Shown here: positions 15,103 to 24,317 of the stretch, piece by piece
Layout of the letters: the number at the start of each line of letters is the position of its first letter
How positions within the stretch are numbered: position 1 is the stretch's first letter
From: Lewinellaceae bacterium
GTDB lineage: Bacteria > Bacteroidota > Bacteroidia > Chitinophagales > Saprospiraceae
Direction of reading: 5' to 3'
DNA length: 64,000 bases
Assembly (NCBI GenBank): GCA_020636315.1
Contig: JACJYA010000003.1
Coordinates: forward strand, 620,001 to 684,000
Notes under the pieces: generated by a model
The model's database searches: none
Told to the model about the DNA's origin: nothing
The model's input: the letters and a program-made list of their open reading frames with translations, nothing else
Program-made: the position numbers and the translations under genes

Positions 15103-17028
15103 TTACTGAACCATCAACTTAGTCACCGCTACTTTATCCTCCGCCTGCAGGCGTATGAAATATATGCCTTTTGGCAAGTTGCTCACGTCAAATCGAAGTT
15201 CATTTTGCATTTCTCCCCGGGCATCGGCCCCGCCGGCAACGTTCTGCCCCATCATGTTATAAAGGCCAAGTGTATAGGGAGCGTTACGCTTTAAAGTAAA
15301 ACGGGTTATCACCTCGCTTGTCGCCGGGTTGGGCAGAACCTCCAGCTGAAAGAAACCGGGTTCGACGGCCTCTTCCGTTTTCACCAGGCCAATCTGTTCC
15401 GGAGTAAGGGGTACGTGGTTGATAAAATTCGTCTCCGCGATGTCCATATCCCCCCGCACGGACATTCCCGGGCGAAAATCACCCTGGTAAGTCAGGTCGA
15501 TGGTTCCACTGACATCTGAAGCCATTGCCGGGAAAACGGCCTCCACATAATCCACCAGGTCCGGTTCAACAACGACATCCTCGTTGATGATGTCATAAGG
15601 GTCCGTCCAGGTTTCTCCGTTATCGGCAGAGGCCATGATGTAAACATGGCGATAATGTTGATTGTCATCCGTATTGAGGTATTGTTCTCCCTCCATGACA
15701 CTGGCGTAGGCCAGGTAAATATTACCCTGAGCGTCAACCCCGGCACTGGGTTGAGAAGAAAGGGAAGCCTCGTAGGAGGCAATCTCATCTACACTGTTTA
15801 TGTCAAGGGTGTCATTCCCGTTGAGGTCGATCACATCCGTGATCACCCGGCTGCTGTCCGGGCCGAAAGTTTCGTTCCAGTAGTGCAGGCCGCTGGTTCC
15901 CGGGAAAAAACTGGTATTACCGTCCGTCAGGTCATCGTCCATGATGTACATTCTGCCCCAGAACACATGAGCCATCCCCTGATGGTCCAGGACGACAGCG
16001 CCGCATTCGTCTGAAGTGAGAATAGCCAGGGAGTCCGGCTGATCCGGGTCATAAGGCGGCAGGTCTTCAAAAGAATAACCGGAATCTTGCACATACAGCT
16101 CCAGGGGAAAATCGTGCATGATCGTCTTTGTCCAGTTTTCGCCGCCATCAGTGGATTTCATCAGTATCTGGTCACTCCAGTTGTTGAAGAATCCGATCGC
16201 CACGTTGTCTCCGCGGGCATCTACAGCATAGGAATCGCCGGAATTAGCGACCAGCGCGGTATTGTCCAGCCCCGGCAGGATGACATCTACTTTGTCCCAG
16301 GTGGCGCCCCCATCCGAAGAGCGATAGTACAATGGATGGCCATCGACCCCTTCGTATTCCGCCCCCCCATTGGCAATAGGCTGGGTAATGCATAGTACAT
16401 GAACCACCTCCCCGCTTACGGTTGCCCGGGGCCATAGTAACCCGGGGCCGCCATCTTCCGGATAGATTGCAGAAGGGATGTCAAATTCTTCCCAGGTGGA
16501 ACTGCCCGCCTCCCGCCGAACCACATGGAGGTGGTTGGCTGAAGAGTGGGAAATAATGACCTCTGTACCACTCTCCGTTACGACGTGGCTGGGCCAGCCG
16601 ATGCGGGTGGAAGCTTCCAGGCGCTGGGTAGGCTGATCTCCCCAGGCGCCATCCGTCGTTCGGTTGTAACCGGTTCCCCGGTCGGAATAGCCGCCGGCAT
16701 TATCAAAACCCATAGTCCAGATTGCCATAAGGCTGCCGTCCGGCCCACGGGAAGTCCGGTCGTCAACCGAATTGTTGGACTGCAGGTCATAAATGGTGGT
16801 TCCGACCGGGTATTCCGTACCACTGCGAAAACTCACCGGCATCTGAACGTTCAGCGGATGAACCGCTACCGGGTCATCCGGAAGTACGGGCAGGGCATCT
16901 AAACATTCCGAGGCGATAACCGGAGTGTTGAGGGCGGCCTTCCGGGCCAGTCGTTTCTGAGCCATTACCGAACCAGACAGGATAAAGGCCAGGCTCATCA
17001 ACATGATTTTCAGTCGAGTTAATTTCAT
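15103..17028 (-). CDS. Secreted BNR/Asp-box propeller protein with T9SS sorting domain (paralogue 1)
   Basis: 641 residues with a signal peptide (MKLTRLKIMLMSLAFILSGSVMAQ). The body is sialidase-like beta-propeller sequence with Asp-box motifs RSSDGGATWDKV (about 236-247), KSTDGGENWTKT (about 291-302) and ASADNGETWTDP further on. No Arg triad or FRIP motif typical of true sialidases is visible, so enzymatic activity is uncertain. The last about 80 residues form a type A T9SS C-terminal domain (LEVLPNPATSE ... LYNMMGQNV ... GIYFIRLQAEDKVAVTKLMVQ), so the protein should cross the outer membrane by the type IX system. It is the first of three tandem paralogues (also 17592-19508 and 19816-21735); this one is closer to the third than to the middle copy. 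Confidence 0.85.
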   Translation of the reverse strand: MKLTRLKIMLMSLAFILSGSVMAQKRLARKAALNTPVIASECLDALPVLPDDPVAVHPLNVQMPVSFRSGTEYPVGTTIYDLQSNNSVDDRTSRGPDGSLMAIWTMGFDNAGGYSDRGTGYNRTTDGAWGDQPTQRLEASTRIGWPSHVVTESGTEVIISHSSANHLHVVRREAGSSTWEEFDIPSAIYPEDGGPGLLWPRATVSGEVVHVLCITQPIANGGAEYEGVDGHPLYYRSSDGGATWDKVDVILPGLDNTALVANSGDSYAVDARGDNVAIGFFNNWSDQILMKSTDGGENWTKTIMHDFPLELYVQDSGYSFEDLPPYDPDQPDSLAILTSDECGAVVLDHQGMAHVFWGRMYIMDDDLTDGNTSFFPGTSGLHYWNETFGPDSSRVITDVIDLNGNDTLDINSVDEIASYEASLSSQPSAGVDAQGNIYLAYASVMEGEQYLNTDDNQHYRHVYIMASADNGETWTDPYDIINEDVVVEPDLVDYVEAVFPAMASDVSGTIDLTYQGDFRPGMSVRGDMDIAETNFINHVPLTPEQIGLVKTEEAVEPGFFQLEVLPNPATSEVITRFTLKRNAPYTLGLYNMMGQNVAGGADARGEMQNELRFDVSNLPKGIYFIRLQAEDKVAVTKLMVQ

Positions 17029-17591
17029 TACAAAAATTTTTGGTTAACAATAGTATTGAAGCTACATCCATAGCTGCAGCCCAGGTGGAAACCCAACTAT
17101 GGATGTAGCTTTAGGCTTAATGCCTCTACAGCCTGAGTGACATACGGAAGCACCCGGTATGTCAACCGGACAGGAAGGGTTACAGATTGAAAGCACACTA
17201 CTGCCTGTTTGTGTAAAAGTGCATGAGTGTAAATGATTGGTAGCCTTTCTCTTTAACACCTCTGAACGCATACACATTTACACAATCCAAAAAGTGCCCG
17301 GTAGTGTGGCTCTAAATGAGAGTCGGAAAAAGAAAAAATTTGGAGAGTTCTTTTCTTACTGTGCAGATTACAGAAAGGGAAATTATACAAGCTGGGCTAA
17401 AGGTACAAATGAATAAGGAAAATTGACGCGGCCCCGACGGAGGTTCGGCATTCATAGCTTGTTTGGAGGCCGGTTGTCATTTGTGATGTGCGATCTTTGA
17501 TTTTTGCTTTGTCCACCTGAAATAAAAGCCGGGGAACATCGCCCGTCAAAAACCGCACATCACAAACCTTACATCATAAATCATACTCCTT
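17029..17591. other. 563-bp intergenic region with two hairpins and a repeat tract
   Basis: There is no convincing gene. AAGCTACATCCATAG (17059-17073) and CTATGGATGTAGCTT (17097-17111) form a 15-bp stem with a 23-base loop, upstream of paralogue 1. GACATAC/GTATGTC (17139-17163) is a second, smaller inverted repeat. The right end (17480-17590) is a 7-bp-period tract, listed separately. Confidence 0.7.
17480..17591. repeat. 7-bp-period tract folded as an inverted repeat after BNR paralogue 2
   Basis: Plus-strand units ATTTGTG, ATGTGCG, ATCTTTG, ATTTTTG at the left and TACATCA-, TAAATCA-like units at the right, abutting the TAG at 17592-17594. TTTGTGATGTGCG (17480-17492) and CGCACATCACAAA (17554-17566) form a perfect 13-bp inverted repeat, so the tract may act as the gene's terminator. 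Confidence 0.6.
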
Positions 17592-19508
17592 CTACCTCAC
17601 CATCAGCTTTGTCGCTGCCACCTTGTCCTCTGCCTGCAGGCGGACGAGGTACATCCCGGCCTGTAAACCACTGAGGTCAATTCGCTGCACACCTGGGCCG
17701 AAGGCATCATTCCGGCTGATGTCCGCCAACTTTTGCCCCATCAGGTTGTGGAGGCTGAGGGTGTAGCGGGCGTTGCGCTCCAGGCTGAAGCTCACCCAGG
17801 CCTCGTTGTGGGCCGGGTTGGGTTGTACTTCCAGTTGGAAGTAGGCAGGCGGCACCGTTTCTTCAGCCCCTGAAATACAGAAGCCAGGTATGGAAACAAA
17901 ATTGATGAAATTGGACTCATAGGGATCGCTGTCTCCCCGTGCTGCCAGGCCGGGGCGGAAGTCCTGCTGATAGATCAGGTCTATCGTCTCTCCAACATCC
18001 CTGGCTACTGCCGGGAAGACGGCTTCCGTGAAGTTTATGAGGTCGGGCTCAAGCGAAATATCGGGATTAATTATGTCATAGGGCTGGGCCCAGGTTTCAC
18101 CGCCATCCAATGAAGAGGTGACATACACATGGCGATAATGCTGATTGTCCTCAATGTTTATGAATTCATCCCCTTCCATTACAGAACTATAGGCCAGGTA
18201 AATATTGCCACAGGCGTCAATACCCGCACTGGGCTGGCTGGTCAGCGACAAATAATAGAGGGCAATGTTATCAGTTGATGCGATATCAATGGTATCGTTC
18301 CCATTGAGGTCTTCCACATCCACGATGGTGCGGATGCTGTCGGGCCCAAAGGATTCGTTCCAGTAAGCAAGGCCGCTGGTAGCCGGGAAATAGAAGGAAG
18401 AACCGTCTCCGGCGATATCATCCTGTAAATACATCCGTCCAAAGAAGACATGAGCCATGCCGTTGTGGTCAAGCAGCAGGGCGCCGGAATCATCCGAACC
18501 GAAAACCGCCAGTGAATCCGGCTGTGCCGGGTCATAAGGAGGCAGGTCTTCTAGCGTATATCCCCGGTCGATCACGTACCGGTCAAGCGGGAAGTCGTAA
18601 GCGGTAAGGGTTTCCCAGTTTTCACCGTTATCGTAGGATTTATAGACATTGATGTCTCCCCATCCGTTGAACACGGCAATGGCTACGGTATCTCCCCGGG
18701 CGTCGATGGCATAGGCATCGGCAGTCTGAAAGGCCATAAATGTACTGTCGAGGCCGGGTATGATGGCATCTGTCACATCCCAGGTGGCGCCTGCATCCGG
18801 AGACCGGTAATACAGGATGTGGCCATCTACTCCTTCATATTCTAATCCTCCATTCCCTGTGGGCAGAGTGATAGCGATCATGTGGATCGTTTCTCCGTCC
18901 GGGCCGCCAACAGCAATGCGGGGCCAAACGGTGCCGGGCCCCGCACTGGTAGGCACATCCGCCTCTATCCATGCCTCATCGGGGCCATTGCGCCGCAGGC
19001 TGTAGGGGTGATACGCAGCAAAATCATGGCATACGACCAGTTCCTTGCCACTTGCTGTCACTACATGGGTGGGCCACCCCGTGCGAAGCGATGCTTCCAG
19101 GCGTTCAGTCGGCATATCTCCCCAACTGCTCCCGTCAAATTGGTTGTATCCTGTCCCCCGGTCCGGAAAAGAGGGCGCCTGCTGGAGGCCCTGTGTCCAG
19201 GTAGCCATTATCCGGCCCTCAGGCGTACGGGAGATCCGGCGGGCCATGCTGGAGTTGGTTTGCAGGTCATAGGAGGTCATGCCAATTGGAACTTCAACCG
19301 CCGACCTGAAGGAAACGGGAGGAAAATCGTTCAGGGGCATATTGACGGCAGGCTCCTGCTCCACCTGAGCACCCAGTTCGGCAACCACTGGCTTTGGCTG
19401 CGCCTTGTTCAATGCCGGGTGACGCGCCAGTTGCGACTGGGCATAAGAAAATGGCTGAAAAAGCAAAGCAGCCAGCCACAGGGATAATGTAAGTTGAAAT
19501 AGCCTCAT
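17592..19508 (-). CDS. Secreted BNR/Asp-box propeller protein with T9SS sorting domain (paralogue 2)
   Basis: 638 residues, signal peptide MRLFQLTLSLWLAALLFQ-PFSYAQ. It aligns along its full length with its two neighbours: shared PVSFRSA, MTSYDLQTNSSM, EGVDGHILYYRSPDAGATWD, ENWETLTAYDFPLDRYV, EDLPPYDPAQPDSLAVF and NDTIDIASTDNIALYY. Asp boxes are SPDAGATWDV, SYDNGENWET and SLDGGETWAQ. The T9SS type A domain ends GMYLVRLQAEDKVAATKLMVR. It is the most diverged copy: the conserved NHVxLTPEQxGxVKTEE linker before the sorting domain is replaced by FVSIPGFCISGAEETV. Function unknown; a cell-surface or secreted propeller. No T9SS machinery gene is in the window. Confidence 0.85.
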   Translation of the reverse strand: MRLFQLTLSLWLAALLFQPFSYAQSQLARHPALNKAQPKPVVAELGAQVEQEPAVNMPLNDFPPVSFRSAVEVPIGMTSYDLQTNSSMARRISRTPEGRIMATWTQGLQQAPSFPDRGTGYNQFDGSSWGDMPTERLEASLRTGWPTHVVTASGKELVVCHDFAAYHPYSLRRNGPDEAWIEADVPTSAGPGTVWPRIAVGGPDGETIHMIAITLPTGNGGLEYEGVDGHILYYRSPDAGATWDVTDAIIPGLDSTFMAFQTADAYAIDARGDTVAIAVFNGWGDINVYKSYDNGENWETLTAYDFPLDRYVIDRGYTLEDLPPYDPAQPDSLAVFGSDDSGALLLDHNGMAHVFFGRMYLQDDIAGDGSSFYFPATSGLAYWNESFGPDSIRTIVDVEDLNGNDTIDIASTDNIALYYLSLTSQPSAGIDACGNIYLAYSSVMEGDEFINIEDNQHYRHVYVTSSLDGGETWAQPYDIINPDISLEPDLINFTEAVFPAVARDVGETIDLIYQQDFRPGLAARGDSDPYESNFINFVSIPGFCISGAEETVPPAYFQLEVQPNPAHNEAWVSFSLERNARYTLSLHNLMGQKLADISRNDAFGPGVQRIDLSGLQAGMYLVRLQAEDKVAATKLMVR

Positions 19509-19683
19509 AGAACAGAGTATTTAGGTTATAAAATGATTGTGTTTGGACGAATTGGGAACAAGGGCGGGGATAAGCCTTTGGCCACTAATGGTTGTGCGAG
19601 TTTACTGAATACTAATCCAGGAAGCGAAGAAACAGGAAATTACCGCGGATTAAGATAGGGAGGCTTATTGAAAAGACCAAATA

Positions 19684-19723
19684 GAAAATGGCGCCCCCCG
19701 GTTTGCGTGGGAGCGCCATTTTC
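19684..19723 (-). terminator. Terminator after BNR paralogue 3
   Basis: GAAAATGGCGC (19684-19694) pairs with GCGCCATTTTC (19713-19723), 11 bp with an 18-base loop. A/T runs on both sides make it potentially bidirectional. It lies past the repeat tract that follows the stop of paralogue 3. Confidence 0.65.
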
Positions 19724-19730
19724 ATGATTT

Positions 19731-19815
19731 GGGATTCGTGATTCGTGAGTTCGGTATCCAAATAGCCAATCACCGCATCACGAATCCCGAATTCACGATT
19801 ACACGAATTCCGAAA
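19731..19815. repeat. 7-bp-period tract abutting the stop of BNR paralogue 3
   Basis: Units GGGATTC, GTGATTC, GTGAGTT at the left and ACGAATC, CCGAATT, CACGATT at the right, in opposite orientations, so the ends are partly complementary. It ends directly at the TAG (19816-19818) of the minus-strand gene. Confidence 0.7.
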
Positions 19816-21735
19816 CTACTGTACCATCAGTTTGGCCACAGCAACTTTATTTTCAGACTGCAGGCGCAGCAGGTACATACCTGGCTTCAGGTTGCTCACA
19901 TTGACACGCACCTGGTTCGTAACGAAACCCTTGGCCGTTTCGATGTCAGCAACTTTCTGGCCCATGATGTTGAGCAGGCTCAGGTTGTATTGAGCGTTGT
20001 TATCCAGTTCGAAGCTCACCAGTGCTTCATCGTTGGCCGGGTTAGGCTGAACTTCAAGCTGGAAGTACTCCGGCAGTACTGTTTCCTCCGTCTTCACAAC
20101 ACCCAGTTGCTCAGGAGTCAGGGAAACGTGGTTGATGAAGTTCGTTTCAATCGGGTCACTATCACCGCGAACAGACAGGCCCGGACGGAAGTCCTGCTGA
20201 TAGACCAGGTCTATCGTGGCTCCGACGTTCGAAGTTACAGAGGGGAATACCGCCTCGTAGAAATCGACCAGGTCCGGTTCGAAAACGACATCCGGGTTGA
20301 TGATATCGTAGGGATCGACCCAGGTCTCGCCGCCATCCGTAGAGGCAGTGACGAATACGTGGCGATAGTGCTGGTTATCTTCTATGTTGAGGTACTGGTC
20401 GGTCTCCATCACGTTGGTATAGGCCAGGTAAATGTTGCCGGTGGCATCGACACCTGCATTGGGCTGGCCGGTGAGGGAAGCGTAGTACAGAGCGATGTTG
20501 TCCGTGGAAGCGATATCCAGGGTGTCATTGCCGTTTACATCCAGAACATCGACGATGGTGCGGCTGCTGTCCGGGCCGTAAGTTTCATTCCAGTATTGAA
20601 GCCCGCCGGTGCCGGGGTAGTAGCTGGAGTTACCATCGGTCAGGTCATCATCCTGGACCCACATGCGGCCCCAGAAGGCGTGAACCATGCCATCGTTGTC
20701 GATGATCACGGCGCCTGCTTCGTCGTTGCTCAGAATGGCGAGTGAGTCGGGCTGTCCGGCTGCCTCGTCAAAAGGAGGAAGGTCTTCGTAGGTGTAACCG
20801 GCATCAATTACGTACCGATCAAGTGGGAAGTCATTAAGGACGGTTTTCGTCCAGGTCTCTCCATTGTCCTCAGACTTCATGAGGATGACGTCGCTCCACC
20901 CTTCAGTGAAGAGAACGGCAACCGTGTTGCCACGGGAATCAATAGCGTAGCCATCGGCCGTACCGGAATTGATGGAGGTGCTGTCCAGGCCGGGGAGGAT
21001 AATATCCACCTTGTCCCAGGTAACGCCGCCGTCGGTAGAGCGGTAGTAGAGCGGATGCCCGTCAACGCCCGCATATTCGGAACCGCCGTTGGCAATGGGG
21101 TAAGAGATGGCGATCACATGCACATTCTCGCCACTTGCCGTGGCGCGGGGCCAGAGAATACCGGGGCCGCCGTTGCCGGGCAGGATATCGGACGGAATGT
21201 CGTACTCCGACCAGGTATCGCTACCTGCTTCTCTGCGAGCTACATGTACTGCCGGTGCTCCGGCGTGGGAGATCAGCATCTCCGTGCCACTTGCGGTGAC
21301 GACGTGGCTGGGCCATCCGATCCGCACCGATTCGACGCGGGCAGTGGGTTGGTCACCCCAGGCTCCGTCAGTAGTCTTGTTGTATCCGGAGCCGCGGTCC
21401 CCATAGTCCTGAGTCAGGCTCATAGTCCAGGCGCCGTAGATCTCGCCGTTCGGGCCACGGGAAATGCGGTCATCAACGGAGTTGTTAGACTGGAGATCGT
21501 AGGTGGTGGACCCGATCGGATATTCCGTGCCACTGCGGAAAGAAACAGGGATCTGAACATTTACCGGATTGACGGAAGTCGGATCAACAGGGGCATCCGG
21601 GAACGGATCAACGCATTTCTCGGCGGGGTACGCCTTCATCAGGTTACTGCTCCTGATAAGCTTTGACTGCGCAAAGACAGTACTAGTGGCCATAGCAAAT
21701 ACGGCCACCATTGTTAGGAGTCGAGTCAATTTCAT
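19816..21735 (-). CDS. Secreted BNR/Asp-box propeller protein with T9SS sorting domain (paralogue 3)
   Basis: 639 residues, signal peptide MKLTRLLTMVAVFAMATSTV-FAQ. Asp boxes RSTDGGVTWDKV, KSEDNGETWTKT and ASTDGGETWVDP. The T9SS type A tail is LEVQPNPANDEALVSFELDN followed by LLNIMGQKV and GMYLLRLQSENKVAVAKLMVQ. It shares the INHVSLTPEQLGVVKTEE linker with paralogue 1. Bases 21736-22003 upstream carry no recognisable gene. The three genes are separated by 307-563 bases with terminator-like structures, so they are probably transcribed independently despite the tandem arrangement. Function unknown. Confidence 0.85.
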   Translation of the reverse strand: MKLTRLLTMVAVFAMATSTVFAQSKLIRSSNLMKAYPAEKCVDPFPDAPVDPTSVNPVNVQIPVSFRSGTEYPIGSTTYDLQSNNSVDDRISRGPNGEIYGAWTMSLTQDYGDRGSGYNKTTDGAWGDQPTARVESVRIGWPSHVVTASGTEMLISHAGAPAVHVARREAGSDTWSEYDIPSDILPGNGGPGILWPRATASGENVHVIAISYPIANGGSEYAGVDGHPLYYRSTDGGVTWDKVDIILPGLDSTSINSGTADGYAIDSRGNTVAVLFTEGWSDVILMKSEDNGETWTKTVLNDFPLDRYVIDAGYTYEDLPPFDEAAGQPDSLAILSNDEAGAVIIDNDGMVHAFWGRMWVQDDDLTDGNSSYYPGTGGLQYWNETYGPDSSRTIVDVLDVNGNDTLDIASTDNIALYYASLTGQPNAGVDATGNIYLAYTNVMETDQYLNIEDNQHYRHVFVTASTDGGETWVDPYDIINPDVVFEPDLVDFYEAVFPSVTSNVGATIDLVYQQDFRPGLSVRGDSDPIETNFINHVSLTPEQLGVVKTEETVLPEYFQLEVQPNPANDEALVSFELDNNAQYNLSLLNIMGQKVADIETAKGFVTNQVRVNVSNLKPGMYLLRLQSENKVAVAKLMVQ

Positions 21736-22003
21736 AAACTAATCTATTTGGTTAAAAAAATGATGATCAAAACCAGTGACTATGGGCGGTGAAGATACAA
21801 ATTTGCAAAGGTGGGCTTTTTGGGGGATGTTTGCCTTTTGTTGGCTGGATTACAAAATTCAATATTTGTTTTGGCCACCAAAGAAAAAGATTTTTTGGGA
21901 GAAAAAAAAGTTTATGAGAAAAGGCAAATCAGATTTTGAAATCCGTACGACATTCGTCTTTCTATTTATGCGGATAAGCTTCTGAACGGCTCATACAGGA
22001 AGC

Positions 22004-23572
22004 CTATATCATATTCCTGAAATACATGCTGAACAGCACGATCGCCACGAAGAAAGCCATGAGAATTTTCGCTTCCCGGGTGAAAAGCCACCGGGGGTCA
22101 ACCGCAAAGTCTATAATTACTTTCTTTGGTTTTCCCGGCAGAAGCAGGCTTAAGCCATATCCCAGGGCTAAAGTTACAATGGCGCCTGTGAAATTCCACC
22201 AGAACCAGAAGATGTTCTCCACTGCCAGCCACAGGATTATATTGGTGAGAACACCAACAGCCAGGCCTATGTTCGCTCCCAGAGCATGTGTTTTTCTGGT
22301 CATGACCGCCAACAGGAAGGTAGCCAGAATAGGGCCGAAGAAAACCGAGCCTACCTTATTGATGGCTTCGATCACCGTATCGGCAATATCGCCGGCAAAT
22401 ACGGCCAGGAAGATACATACCAGCCCCCAGAACAGAGCGGTAAACCGGCTGTAAACCATATACCTGCCTGCGGGGATGTCCCGGCCCCGGCTGATGAAAT
22501 CCTCCATCGTAACAGCCGATAACGAATTGATCGCAGAACTCAGAGAGGACATGGCCGCCGACAATATGGCTACGATCAGCAGCCCGATCATGCCGTGCGG
22601 AAGATAGTCGCGAATAAAGACAGGGATCATCATGTCGGGCTTATCGGCCGGAACCTCCGCCTGGAATTCAGGGGTGATCATAACCATGGTGCCAATGACC
22701 AACCCCATAAAACAGTAAGCAAAAGTAAGTGGAAAGCGGATCACCCCGTTGAAAAGCAGCGTCTGGCGGACAGTGGCCAGGTCGCGGGCAGAAAGCATGC
22801 GCTGTGCCTGCGACTGGTCGGTGCCGTAATAGGAAACATAGAGGAAAAACCCGCCGATCACCATCGGCCAGAAACCAAATTCCTCCCCTTTATGGATACC
22901 CAGGGAGGAAAAATCGACCGCCTGGAGGCGGCTGCGGTCCAGGTTGGCCAGGAAATTGTCCCACCCTCCTACTTCCACCAACCCGAAAACGAGGCAGGCA
23001 ATGATGCCGATAAACAGGATGATCATCTGGATCATATCGCCGTAAACAACGGCCTTCATTCCGCCCTGAAGCGAATAGATCAGCGTAATAACGCCGATAA
23101 GGGCCAGCGTGCTGAAAAAGGAGATATTCAGAACACTTTCCAGAATGATGGAAACTGCATAGATCATAACTCCGGTTGCAAAAGCCCGGCTCACCAGAAA
23201 AACAAAACTGAGCAGAAGCCGGGTGGAAGCACTGAAGCGCCGCTCCAGGTATTCGTAAATACTGACTACACCGGAATTGTAAAGAGGGGGAAACAGGACC
23301 GCCATCAGGAAGATCATGGCCAGGGGAACGGCCAGCTCATAGCTCAGCCACTCCAACCCTCCTCCCTCCCGGATGCCGACAAAAGCCGGAGCGGAAATGA
23401 AGCTGATGGCAGACAACTGAGTGGCCATGACCGAAAGCCCCAGAGGCAGCCAGCCGAAACTCTTGCCGCCCAGAAAATAATCTTTCCCGTCTTTCTGGTC
23501 TTTAAAAATATATCCCAGGCCCAAAAAGCCTACGGCATAAACGATCACGATGATGTAGTCGAGGGTGTTCAT
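22004..23572 (-). CDS. Sodium:solute symporter (SSS family)
   Basis: 522 residues with about 13 hydrophobic segments and no signal peptide. The N-terminus (YIIVIVYAVGFLGLGYIF, then DYFLGGKSFGWLPLGLSVMATQLSAISFI) is the classical SSS start, with the Na-site helix 1 region and the G-x-S-x-A-T-Q-x-S motif. SSLSSAINSLSAVTMEDF (helix 8 region, Na2 site) and IEAINKVGSVFFGPILATF are also typical. The family couples inward sodium to uptake of sugars, sialic acid, amino acids or vitamins; the sequence looks closest to the sugar/inositol/sialate branch, but the substrate is inferred only. A TAACTTTG box lies upstream. The neighbouring BNR genes make a sialic-acid link tempting, though unsupported because their catalytic residues are missing. 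Confidence 0.92.
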   Translation of the reverse strand: MNTLDYIIVIVYAVGFLGLGYIFKDQKDGKDYFLGGKSFGWLPLGLSVMATQLSAISFISAPAFVGIREGGGLEWLSYELAVPLAMIFLMAVLFPPLYNSGVVSIYEYLERRFSASTRLLLSFVFLVSRAFATGVMIYAVSIILESVLNISFFSTLALIGVITLIYSLQGGMKAVVYGDMIQMIILFIGIIACLVFGLVEVGGWDNFLANLDRSRLQAVDFSSLGIHKGEEFGFWPMVIGGFFLYVSYYGTDQSQAQRMLSARDLATVRQTLLFNGVIRFPLTFAYCFMGLVIGTMVMITPEFQAEVPADKPDMMIPVFIRDYLPHGMIGLLIVAILSAAMSSLSSAINSLSAVTMEDFISRGRDIPAGRYMVYSRFTALFWGLVCIFLAVFAGDIADTVIEAINKVGSVFFGPILATFLLAVMTRKTHALGANIGLAVGVLTNIILWLAVENIFWFWWNFTGAIVTLALGYGLSLLLPGKPKKVIIDFAVDPRWLFTREAKILMAFFVAIVLFSMYFRNMI

Positions 23573-23604
23573 ATAGACAGGTTGTTGGTTTTTCTTTCCA
23601 CCTT

Positions 23605-23612
23605 CAAAGTTA
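23605..23612 (-). promoter_or_regulatory. -7 box TAACTTTG ahead of the SSS symporter
   Basis: TAACTTTG on the minus strand matches TAnnTTTG, 32 bases before the ATG at 23572. No clear -33 element at 19-21 bases. Confidence 0.45.
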
Positions 23613-23840
23613 CCAAATTAAATTCATTTTTCGTGATTTTATCCGAATTATATATGGCTACACTTGAAGGTACTTGGCCTCCCCATGCCTATCCGGCTTT
23701 GTTGCCGCCTTTTAAGAAATAATAAAATCCGTAAAGAACAAAGGGGGAAAATAAAGCGTATCAATTTAGGCAGTGTTAGATTGCGTCAAAACTCCTTTCA
23801 CGGGAAACATAATACCAGATCATCTAAATGTTCTTGATAA

Positions 23841-24296
23841 ATGAGAATCGAGGAAGCCATACAGCAAACCAAACCATTCCGGAATGCCTGGCACCGGGCC
23901 ACGGTGAATATACTTTACACCAATAACTGGGTTCAGGAAAAGATCAAAGGAGAACTCAAGCCTTATGGCATCACCATGCAGCAATACAATGTGCTGAGGG
24001 TGCTCAGGGGAGCAGGGAAACCCATAAGCACTTCCGTGATCCGGGACCGCCTGCTGGACAAAATGGCGGATACTTCCCGAATGGTGGAACGCCTGTACCA
24101 GAAAGGGCTGGTCCTGCGGAATTCCTGCCGGCACGACAAACGTCTCGTTGATGTCAGTATCAGCTCCGAGGGAGAAAAACTACTGGACAGCCTGAAAAGG
24201 ATCAACCCTGGAATGGATGAGATCCTCCGCAACCTGACTGAAGAGGAGGCGGAGGTCCTCAGTGAATTACTTGACAAGGCCAGAGGCGGCCAATAA
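23841..24296 (+). CDS. MarR-family transcriptional regulator
   Basis: 151 residues. Helical N-terminus, then a winged helix-turn-helix: ITMQQYNVLRVLRGAGKP (helix-loop), TSVIRDRLLDKMADTSRMVERL (recognition helix region) and the wing RHDKRLVDVSISSEG. The C-terminal helices (LTEEEAEVLSELLDKAR) form the dimer interface. MarR proteins are usually repressors released by small aromatic or oxidising ligands. It is followed, convergently, by a lipoprotein gene. The divergent SSS symporter 268 bases away is a possible target; no matching operator was identified. Confidence 0.9.
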   Translation: MRIEEAIQQTKPFRNAWHRATVNILYTNNWVQEKIKGELKPYGITMQQYNVLRVLRGAGKPISTSVIRDRLLDKMADTSRMVERLYQKGLVLRNSCRHDKRLVDVSISSEGEKLLDSLKRINPGMDEILRNLTEEEAEVLSELLDKARGGQ

Positions 24297-24317
24297 AGGG
24301 GCATTTCGGCCTTCGGT

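Noticed and set aside
17062..17277. 71-codon minus-strand open frame between BNR genes
   Set aside because: It runs through a 15-bp-stem hairpin and has no signal, domain or spacing that suggests a gene.
19729..20745. 338-codon plus-strand open frame
   Set aside because: Antisense to BNR paralogue 3 and starts in the repeat tract; no domain recognised.
15103..21735. BNR paralogues as true sialidases linked to the SSS transporter as a sialic-acid system
   Set aside because: Catalytic Arg triad and FRIP-type motif not seen, and no nan genes are present; kept as propeller proteins of unknown function.
21776..21985. 69-codon plus-strand open frame rich in Phe, Trp and Lys
   Set aside because: A/T-rich intergenic DNA; composition unlike neighbouring genes and no ribosome-binding context.
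22595..23722. 375-codon plus-strand open frame rich in His, Gln and Lys
   Set aside because: Antisense to the SSS symporter. The composition is the mirror of hydrophobic codons, with no signal or domain.
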